Assembly: GCA_016187105.1 (NCBI GenBank)
Contig: JACPKK010000009.1
Span: forward strand, 1 to 9,932
From: Candidatus Curtissbacteria bacterium
GTDB taxonomy: Bacteria > Patescibacteriota > Microgenomatia > Curtissbacterales > GWA2-41-24
Direction: 5' to 3'
DNA length: 9,932 bases
The notes beneath the pieces were generated by a model. That model did not search any database. It worked only from the letters and a program-made list of their open reading frames with translations, and was not told where the DNA came from. This document shows, piece by piece, positions 5,438 to 9,932 of this stretch. The translations under genes and the position numbers were made by a program. How positions within the stretch are numbered: the first letter of the stretch is position 1; each line of letters opens with the position of its first letter.

Positions 5438-6364
5438 TTAGATTCTGGTGTCGCGGAGTTTACCCTGAGCGAAGTCGAGGGACTCCCCAGAATGACGATG
5501 CTCGAGAGGTTTTGTTAGATAAACCTCTTGGTATTTTCCGCTTAGCGCTTTTCGTGCCCGGTCTGCTCGAGCTTTCGTATCGAAAAACCCTACCACCGCA
5601 AGCCCGGCTCCGGCCATCAGGCTCCTTCCCGCCCCAAGCCCCGCCAAATCGCGTTTCATTCTATCAATTTGAGAGGAAAATTGAAAGTCCATATCTTCAA
5701 AATCATTGTGCAAATTTGCCAAAATTTGCGCTCTATCACCGGCGGCAATTGCCTCTATCAGACCTTTAAGCAGACCTCGGGATTTTCCAAGCTTTTCCGC
5801 TTTTAAATGCTCGTAAATCCACCCGGTCGAGGGTTTTTGCCGCTTTGGCACAAGGACTACCAGGTGAAATTTAGGCAAGCTCGCGTCGATCTTTCTGAAT
5901 TTGTAATCTTTCCCTCTCGAACCAACCTCTCCCAATCCCCCATACATGCTGTAAAAGAAATCTTTTCCCAGGCTTTTGGAAATCGTTTGGATCTGCCCTT
6001 TGGAGAATTTAATCCTCCAAAGACGGCAAAGGCCGCGAACGGCTGCTGCCCCGTCCGCCGGTCCGCCCCCAAACCCGGCCTTCACCGGGATTTGTTTTTC
6101 CAAAACTATTTTGGCGCCAAGATTCTTATTCCCGGCCGTTTTTTTCAAGATGACTGCCGCCTTATAAATGAAATTATCAAGATTGACAGGAACATCTGGA
6201 TTATTGCAAACTATTTCAATATCGCTTTGCTTTGGGAAAAACGAGAGCTTATCGCCAATGTCGAGCTGGCAATCAACATAATCAACCGGATAAAGGCCGT
6301 CTTTCTTTCTGGGATTAATATGGATGGCTAAATCCAGTTTAGCAAGAGCAGTCTCGACAATCAT
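5438..6364 (-). CDS. ispE: 4-diphosphocytidyl-2-C-methyl-D-erythritol kinase
   Basis: A GHMP-family kinase that phosphorylates CDP-ME in the MEP pathway using ATP. From ATG 6364 it has 308 residues. It shows Lys9 in the N-terminal ALAKLDLAIHI, the glycine-rich ATP loop GFGGGPADGAAA at 97-108, and the likely catalytic Asp135 (GKDFFYSMYGG). The C-terminal GHMP loop is GAGRSLMAGAGLAVVG. An earlier ATG at 6412 would add 16 residues unlike the family, so I prefer 6364, which overlaps the end of ispF by 26 nt. The protein proper seems to end near VYLTKPL. The last 19 residues (from RHSGESLDFAQG) are encoded by the composite element, so the native stop codon appears lost. The glycine loop has GPAD where GSSD is usual, a modest divergence. 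Confidence 0.9.
   Translation of the reverse strand: MIVETALAKLDLAIHINPRKKDGLYPVDYVDCQLDIGDKLSFFPKQSDIEIVCNNPDVPVNLDNFIYKAAVILKKTAGNKNLGAKIVLEKQIPVKAGFGGGPADGAAAVRGLCRLWRIKFSKGQIQTISKSLGKDFFYSMYGGLGEVGSRGKDYKFRKIDASLPKFHLVVLVPKRQKPSTGWIYEHLKAEKLGKSRGLLKGLIEAIAAGDRAQILANLHNDFEDMDFQFSSQIDRMKRDLAGLGAGRSLMAGAGLAVVGFFDTKARADRARKALSGKYQEVYLTKPLEHRHSGESLDFAQGKLRDTRI
5456..5485 (-). repeat. Core palindromic repeat copy at the ispE 3' end
   Basis: On the sense strand GAGT and CCCT pair with AGGG and ACTC, with a three-base bulge, around CGACTTCGCTC. It is the same core found in glmS, the prenyl synthase and ispH, here as part of the 127-bp composite element. It encodes ESLDFAQGKL in the ispE tail. 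Confidence 0.8.
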
Positions 6365-6839
6365 CACGAATTTGGACAACAGCAATCGACTGCATCCCTT
6401 CACCCTTTCCAAACGCAGTTAACCCCTCGCCGGAAGTAAAGGTAATCCCGACTTGTTTTTTATCAATTTCTAGAAGTTTTGCAATTGTCTCTTTCATCTT
6501 TGCCGCTAAAGTTAGCTTGATATAAGGCCTTTTCGCCTCAACGCTTATCGATACATTGGCAACCTTATACCCTTCTTTTTTGATTTTGCCAAAGACATAC
6601 TCGACGTATTTTCTACTGTCGCGGGTTCCGGCTTTACACATCGCATCTGCCCAAGTTGACATCGAATCGCCGCCAATTGCCGAAGACAGCGCGTTGCAAA
6701 GGCTATGCAAAATCACATCGGTGTCCGAATTCCCTTCCAATCCTTCCGATCCCGCCACGAGAATTCCGCCCAAAACAAGCCGTTTATTTTTGTTTTTAGT
6801 AAATCTATGTGAGTCTTGACCAAGACCAATTCTATGCAT
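6339..6839 (-). CDS. ispF: 2-C-methyl-D-erythritol 2,4-cyclodiphosphate synthase (divergent)
   Basis: Cyclises CDP-ME 2-phosphate to MEcPP with release of CMP; normally a homotrimer with a metal site. The metal ligands Asp9 and His11 (GQDSHRF) and His45 (DVILHSL) are present, with Asp58 and Glu138 also matching. Other family positions differ: GNSD in place of GHSD, no FPDTD motif after GD, and ITFTSGEGL instead of the usual VKATTTEGL, so the Lys that contacts CDP phosphate is Thr133. Length is 166 residues; the last six (CRDCSC) lie in the overlap with ispE and look like a non-homologous tail. The ATG follows 68 nt of spacer. TGGAGG occurs upstream but about 19 nt away, farther than usual. 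The context between ispD and ispE supports the call strongly. Confidence 0.9.
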   Translation of the reverse strand: MHRIGLGQDSHRFTKNKNKRLVLGGILVAGSEGLEGNSDTDVILHSLCNALSSAIGGDSMSTWADAMCKAGTRDSRKYVEYVFGKIKKEGYKVANVSISVEAKRPYIKLTLAAKMKETIAKLLEIDKKQVGITFTSGEGLTAFGKGEGMQSIAVVQIRDDCRDCSC

Positions 6840-6867
6840 AAAAATCTAGCTCGCGCCGCCTCCACAA

Positions 6868-6895
6868 ATTTGATATTTGATATTTGAAATTTGAA
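6868..6895. repeat. Four-unit 7-bp tandem repeat in the ispD-ispF spacer
   Basis: Units on the plus strand are ATTTGAT, ATTTGAT, ATTTGAA, ATTTGAA, followed by a T-run. It fills most of the 68-nt spacer. The heptamer period and unit structure resemble the array in glmS. It may act as an mRNA spacer or simply be a slippage-prone repeat. Confidence 0.75.
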
Positions 6896-6907
6896 ATTTT
6901 TTAATCC

Positions 6908-7603
6908 CTACTCTGCCCATGTTTTTAAAATGTAGTTGGCCATCACCAAATCCTGGGGGAAAGTAATCTTAAAATTCATGGGCGAGCAATGTACAATCTT
7001 GGGTTTGACCCCGACTCTCTCCAAAAGCTGACTATCGTCGGTACCGGCAAACTTCTCTTCCTTTGCGCGCGAATGCGCTCTCCATAAATTCCCAAAAGTC
7101 GCCACTTGCGGAGTTTGAGCGTACCAGCAGTATTGCCTCAAGGGCGTTTGGGAAACCTTTCCCGCCTTATTTGAAATCTTCACCGTGTCTCGCGCCGCCT
7201 GCGCCAGAAGTGCGGCCCCATAAGATTTTGCGCTTGCATAAACCTGGGAAATTTCATTCTGACTGACGAAAGGGTTAGCCGCATTATGAACACCAACCAA
7301 ATCTTGATTTTTCATTTTCGCCCGCAATACACCAAGTACAGCAAAGGTCGAATCTTGCCGTGAAGTACTGGCTTTGATAACGTCTTCAATTTTCTTGAAT
7401 TTATATTTTTTAATAAGCGCTTTAATTTTTTTTATATCCCCTTCGGTGGCCGAAATAATAATCTTGTCGATGGTCCCACTTTTCTCAAATGCCGAAAGCG
7501 TCCAGTAAAGAAGCGGAAAATTCCCAAGTTTTGCAAAAATTTTGTTGAACCCCATACCCATCCGCTCTCCTCTCCCGCCGGCAACAATAATGAGCCAGTT
7601 CAT
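6908..7603 (-). CDS. ispD: 2-C-methyl-D-erythritol 4-phosphate cytidylyltransferase
   Basis: Transfers CMP from CTP to MEP, giving CDP-ME. From ATG 7603 it has 231 residues, the normal length. The nucleotide-binding start is AGGRGERMGMGFNKIF (residues 8-23) with Arg14 and Lys21 as in the family. STSRQDSTFAVL, AQTPQVATFGNL, GTDDSQLLE and KITFPQDL follow in the right order. The usual HDAARP is HNAANP here, so an Asp and an Arg that in E. coli IspD contact metal and substrate are both Asn. The start lies one nt after the dxr TAA. A TTG at 7615 would add four residues and overlap dxr but is less likely. A 68-nt spacer with 7-bp repeats separates it from ispF. Confidence 0.92.
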   Translation of the reverse strand: MNWLIIVAGGRGERMGMGFNKIFAKLGNFPLLYWTLSAFEKSGTIDKIIISATEGDIKKIKALIKKYKFKKIEDVIKASTSRQDSTFAVLGVLRAKMKNQDLVGVHNAANPFVSQNEISQVYASAKSYGAALLAQAARDTVKISNKAGKVSQTPLRQYCWYAQTPQVATFGNLWRAHSRAKEEKFAGTDDSQLLERVGVKPKIVHCSPMNFKITFPQDLVMANYILKTWAE

Positions 7604-7604
7604 A

Positions 7605-8762
7605 TTACTTGCCAAATTTTACAGCAAACTTTGAAGCTTCATCCCTTGCCCAGCTGTCGACAGCCAAAATTTCCTCAAGCGTCTTATATCGTTTTGGGCT
7701 GTGGCGGGAAAGCACAGATTCGATAACATCCGGTATCCTGGCAAACGGCAGTTTGTCGTTGAGAAAGGCCTCAACAGCAACATCGTTAGCAGCTGTTAGT
7801 ACTGCCGGCGCCGTTTTACCTTCCTTGATGGCTTTATAAGCGAGTCCTAAACATCTAAACGTCGCCACGTCCGGTTCTTCAAACGACAAATTTGGAAAGT
7901 CGCTAAACGAAAACTTCTTAAAACTATTCTCTCGGCGCTTGCCCGGGTAAAGCAAGGCATATTGAATCGGCAAGCGCATATCCGAAGGCCCGATCTGGGC
8001 AATGATTGAGCCGTCCACAAATTCAACTGCCGAATGGATAACACTTTGCGCATGTACAACAACCTTAATTTTGGAAAGTGGAACCCCAAAAAGCCACATT
8101 GCCTCGATTACTTCAAACCCTTTATTCATGAGGGTCGCGCTATCGATAGTAATCTTCCTGCCCATTTTCCAATTTGGGTGGGCGAGGGCCTGCTCAACTT
8201 TTATATTTTTGAGGTCTTTTAACTTTTTACCTCTAAACGGCCCGCCGGAAGCGGTAATAATCACATTTTTGACTTCGTCTATCGATCTTGCGCCCAAACT
8301 TTGAAAAATTGCCGAATGCTCCGAATCGATCGGCACAATCTCGACTTTATGATTTTTAGCCTCACGAGTAACCAAATCTCCAGCCGCAACCAATACTTCT
8401 TTAGTTGCTAGAGCTATCGTCTTTTTGGCTTTTATCCCCGCCAATGTCGGCTTTATTCCGGCCAGTCCCGGCGTGGCAATAACAACCTTATCTACTCCGC
8501 CGATGGTGGCAACAATACAGTTCCCCGCGTCTCCCCAGCCAACACGCGGCCCCTTTTTAGACCGCAAAAGCTTTGCATCTTCTTCTTTTTTAACTGAAAC
8601 GGCTTTTGGGTGATATTTTTTTATTTGCTCGCGGACTTTATCAATGCTCTCTCCCGCAGCAAGACCCACAACCTTAATTGAATTTTTAAATTCATCAACA
8701 ACCGCCAGCGTCTGCGTACCGATTGATCCGGTGGACCCAAGTATGGAAATCTTTGTTGTCAT
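7605..8762 (-). CDS. dxr: 1-deoxy-D-xylulose 5-phosphate reductoisomerase
   Basis: Converts DXP to MEP with NADPH, the committed step of the MEP pathway. The 385-residue length is normal. The NADPH-binding GSTGSIGTQTL is at residues 9-19. The metal and substrate residues are visible: Asp146 and Glu148 in PIDSEHSAIF, Glu217 in TLMNKGFEVIEA, and the flexible loop region ALAHPNWKMG at 192-201. ATKEVLVAAG replaces the usual ANKExLVxAG. The C-terminal domain includes TAANDVAVEAFL. A clear Shine-Dalgarno AAGGTG at 8776-8771 lies 8 nt before the ATG, and an extended -10 promoter lies just upstream, so this seems to be the first gene of the isoprenoid operon. Its stop is one nt before ispD. Confidence 0.96.
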   Translation of the reverse strand: MTTKISILGSTGSIGTQTLAVVDEFKNSIKVVGLAAGESIDKVREQIKKYHPKAVSVKKEEDAKLLRSKKGPRVGWGDAGNCIVATIGGVDKVVIATPGLAGIKPTLAGIKAKKTIALATKEVLVAAGDLVTREAKNHKVEIVPIDSEHSAIFQSLGARSIDEVKNVIITASGGPFRGKKLKDLKNIKVEQALAHPNWKMGRKITIDSATLMNKGFEVIEAMWLFGVPLSKIKVVVHAQSVIHSAVEFVDGSIIAQIGPSDMRLPIQYALLYPGKRRENSFKKFSFSDFPNLSFEEPDVATFRCLGLAYKAIKEGKTAPAVLTAANDVAVEAFLNDKLPFARIPDVIESVLSRHSPKRYKTLEEILAVDSWARDEASKFAVKFGK

Positions 8763-8770
8763 AAAAATCG

Positions 8771-8776
8771 CACCTT
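8771..8776 (-). promoter_or_regulatory. Ribosome binding site of dxr
   Basis: AAGGTG on the minus strand, 8 nt before the dxr ATG. It is one of the two convincing Shine-Dalgarno sequences in the block (the other, GGAG at 1252-1249, precedes the sugar isomerase) and supports both the chosen start and a real transcript start nearby. Confidence 0.7.
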
Positions 8777-8787
8777 TTCGGGAGCCA

Positions 8788-8796
8788 ATTATATCA
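8788..8796 (-). promoter_or_regulatory. Extended -10 promoter upstream of dxr
   Basis: The minus strand reads TGA-TATAAT, a perfect consensus -10 hexamer with the TGn extension. The -35 region 17 bp upstream (TAGTAT) is poor, as is common for extended -10 promoters. Transcription would begin near 8781-8783, leaving a leader of about 20 nt that contains the AAGGTG ribosome site. It sits in the 51-nt spacer between acylphosphatase and dxr and would drive the whole isoprenoid run. Confidence 0.6.
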
Positions 8797-8813
8797 AGCC
8801 TAGGACTGATATA

Positions 8814-9119
8814 CTACTTTATGGAAAAATCGCCATACTCTTGCGAGGAATCAAGCCATTCAATCTCAACCTTTTTGACTTCTGCCGCCGGCGGACCTTT
8901 TTTACACCACTTGATGAATTGATTGAGTTTATCTTTTGGCCCGACTGCCAAAGCTTCGACTGACCCATCCGGATCTAGGCCCGCAACGTCAGCGAGGACC
9001 GCATGGCTCTGTATATTCCTCACCCATCCAACTAAACCGAGCTCATCCGCTTTTTCTTTTGCATTTCCCCGAAAAAACACTCCCTGTACTCTGCCGTAAA
9101 TTTTCAACTTAACAGTCAT
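8814..9119 (-). CDS. acyP: Acylphosphatase with a 15-residue insertion
   Basis: A small cytosolic enzyme that hydrolyses acyl phosphates. Starting at ATG 9119 it has 101 residues; the TTG just before is less likely. The acylphosphatase signature YGRVQGVFFRG gives the catalytic Arg17, and GLVGWVRN gives the catalytic Asn35. In relatives, GWVRN is followed after about two residues by DGSVEA. Here 15 residues (IQSHAVLADVAGLDP, positions 36-50) intervene, and their DNA matches part of the composite element between ispE and ispG. The insertion lies directly after the catalytic Asn, so activity may be affected. The rest is normal. It starts 30 nt after the alkyltransferase-like gene and ends 51 nt before dxr. 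Confidence 0.92.
   Translation of the reverse strand: MTVKLKIYGRVQGVFFRGNAKEKADELGLVGWVRNIQSHAVLADVAGLDPDGSVEALAVGPKDKLNQFIKWCKKGPPAAEVKKVEIEWLDSSQEYGDFSIK
8970..9016 (-). repeat. Second-module repeat inserted in the acylphosphatase gene
   Basis: Bases 8996-9016 match 5400-5420 of the composite element at 19 of 21 positions, in the same orientation (sense strand ATATACAGwGCCATGCGrTCC). The segment coincides with the 15 residues absent from other acylphosphatases and keeps the frame. The left half of the insertion does not resemble the ispE-ispG copy, so it is a variant or a fragment of a longer element. Confidence 0.7.
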
Positions 9120-9149
9120 CAAAGCAATGCAATGATTTAAATTATTAAA

Positions 9150-9479
9150 TTAACATTCTTTCCAAAGGTTTTTGGAAAGATCAACATGCATCTCGTCGCG
9201 GAATTTAACACCTTCGGCTAAAAGCCGCTTTCTCTGCTCCCGCCAGCCGTCAAAAGCAAAGTTTGGGGCAAGCCTGCCATCTCTATCCACAACCCGATGG
9301 CACGGCACGGCACTAGACTGGTTGGCGTGAAGCGCCCACCCCACCATCCTCGGGTCGATCCCCGCTCTTTTGGCAATCATTCCATAAGTGGCAACCTTGC
9401 CTTCTGGGATTTGTCGGGCGGCCTGCCAAACCCTTTGCTGGTAATTAGCGCCAGATTTTGTCTTTGATCCTTGCGCCAT
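9150..9479 (-). CDS. MGMT-family one-domain alkyltransferase-like protein
   Basis: Related to the DNA-binding domain of O6-methylguanine-DNA methyltransferases and to alkyltransferase-like (ATL) proteins, which find O6-alkylguanine in DNA. The 109-residue protein lacks the N-terminal domain of full MGMT. KVATYGMIAKRAG (28-40) is the helix-turn-helix start with the base-flipping Tyr32; Arg44 is a likely arginine finger; VPCHRVV places Cys60 at the alkyl-acceptor position. GWREQRKRLLAEGV at the C-terminus is typical of the ATL group, yet those usually have Trp in place of this Cys. It may therefore be an active methyltransferase rather than only a damage sensor. It overlaps the DedA-family gene by 35 nt. 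A hairpin covers its 3' end. Confidence 0.85.
   Translation of the reverse strand: MAQGSKTKSGANYQQRVWQAARQIPEGKVATYGMIAKRAGIDPRMVGWALHANQSSAVPCHRVVDRDGRLAPNFAFDGWREQRKRLLAEGVKFRDEMHVDLSKNLWKEC
9157..9180 (-). terminator. Hairpin at the 3' end of the alkyltransferase-like gene
   Basis: A perfect 10-bp inverted repeat, TCTTTCCAAA and TTTGGAAAGA, with a 4-base loop. On the transcript it lies within the last codons, just before the TAA at 9152-9150, and is followed by a strongly A/T-rich stretch but no pure U-run. It could be a weak terminator or attenuator separating dedA-atl from acyP-dxr, or an mRNA processing site. Confidence 0.35.
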
Positions 9480-9932
9480 GTTTTTTAGAAGTATAAGCGA
9501 TAAGTTCCAAAATCAGCCTTATCCTTGTCCTGAAGTAATAAATCAAAATTGCCAAAAATACCAGCCAAGCAACAACCGACGCCCTTCCCAAATAATCCTC
9601 GATTAAATCTCGATTAGCCCCCAAAAGGTAACCGCCGATAACCCAAGCCCCGGTCCACGAAAAAGCGGATAAGAGGGAAACAAGCGCAAATTTCCACCAG
9701 CGGAATTTAATAATCCCCGAAGCCAGCGCTATCCAGGCCCGGCTCCATCCCGAAAATCTGCCGGCAAAAATTGCCAGTATCCCGTACTTTTCCAAAAACG
9801 GCTCAACTTTTGTGACCGATTTTTTATAAAGCGGTTTTTCCTCAAGCAGTCTGCCGCCGTGCCTTCCCAAAAAATAGTCAAAATTGTCCCCCAAAAACGA
9901 CCCGAGTGTCGCCAAAGCAATAATTACGAGGA
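9445..9932 (-). CDS. DedA-family (SNARE-associated/VTT domain) membrane protein, 5' end missing
   Basis: An inner-membrane protein of the DedA family. Members are linked to envelope homeostasis, membrane potential and, in some cases, recycling of undecaprenyl phosphate across the membrane. The frame is open to the right edge, so the N-terminus lies outside; 161 residues are visible. Near the start of the visible part, GSFLGDNFDYFLGRHGG matches the family block, and GRFSGWSRAWIALASGI matches the conserved re-entrant loop, with Ser-Gly where many members have Pro-Gly. Hydrophobic segments follow at WWKFALVSLLSAF into GAWVIGGYLLG and at SVVAWLVFLAILIYYF, with a basic C-terminus. A TTG at 9915 is not the real start. 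Its position upstream of a UppS-producing block fits a lipid-carrier role, which is inference. Confidence 0.87.
   Translation of the reverse strand, partial: LVIIALATLGSFLGDNFDYFLGRHGGRLLEEKPLYKKSVTKVEPFLEKYGILAIFAGRFSGWSRAWIALASGIIKFRWWKFALVSLLSAFSWTGAWVIGGYLLGANRDLIEDYLGRASVVAWLVFLAILIYYFRTRIRLILELIAYTSKKHGARIKDKIWR

Larger units (their letters stand above)
5370..5496. mobile_element. 127-bp palindromic composite element (MITE-like) between ispE and ispG
   Basis: Perfect 10-bp terminal inverted repeats, GTCATTCTGG at 5370-5379 and CCAGAATGAC at 5487-5496, enclose three further hairpins: a perfect 20-bp palindrome at 5385-5404, CCAGAATC/GATTCTGG arms at 5421-5428 and 5441-5448, and the core repeat at 5456-5485. 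It carries no gene of its own. It supplies the last 19 residues and stop codon of ispE and ends 13 nt before the ispG ATG. Its part at 5400-5420 recurs with 19 of 21 matches inside the acylphosphatase gene. It would need a transposase supplied in trans if it is a MITE; none is present here. Alternatively it is an RNA-structured dispersed repeat. Confidence 0.75.

Noticed and set aside
5370..5496. Intrinsic terminator between ispE and ispG
   Set aside because: Several hairpins are present but none is followed by a U-run on the transcript strand, and ispG follows closely; mobile-repeat structure explains them better.
5807..6331. Plus-strand open frame of 174 codons opposite ispE
   Set aside because: It lies wholly antisense to a well-supported gene, has no recognisable domain and no ribosome site; a shadow frame.
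6365..6412. Longer ispE start at ATG 6412
   Set aside because: It would add 16 residues without family similarity and lengthen the overlap with ispF; ATG 6364 aligns with IspE N-termini.

Overview
The window is one head-to-tail gene block. Every gene I can support lies on the minus strand, so transcription runs from the right end to the left. TGA is used as a stop codon (ispG, the prenyl synthase), which excludes the Gracilibacteria-type recoding. Compact spacing, divergent MEP-pathway enzymes, an archaeal-type phosphoglucose/phosphomannose isomerase and short palindromic repeats inserted inside genes suggest a Candidate Phyla Radiation (Patescibacteria) bacterium, perhaps Microgenomates-like. 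That placement is inference; no rRNA or ribosomal protein is present to test it.

Layout, in transcription order: a DedA-family membrane protein (5' end outside the window), a one-domain MGMT/alkyltransferase-like protein, an acylphosphatase, then a long run dxr, ispD, ispF, ispE, ispG, ispH, a trans-polyprenyl diphosphate synthase, uppS, a bifunctional phosphoglucose/phosphomannose isomerase, and the first 58 codons of glmS (running off the left end). An extended -10 promoter (TGATATAAT) sits just before dxr. The MEP pathway is complete here from DXP onward; only dxs is absent. Gene order follows the chemistry to undecaprenyl diphosphate, except that ispE and ispF are swapped. The last two genes convert glucose-6-P to fructose-6-P and then to glucosamine-6-P, so the block supplies both the lipid carrier and the amino-sugar precursors of the cell envelope.

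The most unusual feature is a family of short palindromic repeats (core CCTTCGACTTCGCTCAGG on the sense strand). They have inserted, without breaking the reading frame, into glmS, the prenyl synthase and ispH, and they form the C-terminal tail of ispE. A 127-bp composite element with 10-bp terminal inverted repeats (5370-5496) lies between ispE and ispG. It carries this core plus a second module, and that second module also appears inside the acylphosphatase gene as a 15-residue insertion. The arrangement resembles the Rickettsia palindromic elements. Separately, the prenyl synthase gene is split by a perfect 80-bp tandem duplication. Removing one copy restores a single 370-codon frame, so this is either a very recent mutation or an assembly error. 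Two arrays of 7-bp repeats are also present.

No tRNA, rRNA, CRISPR array or insertion sequence was seen. No stretch longer than 300 bases lacks a gene.
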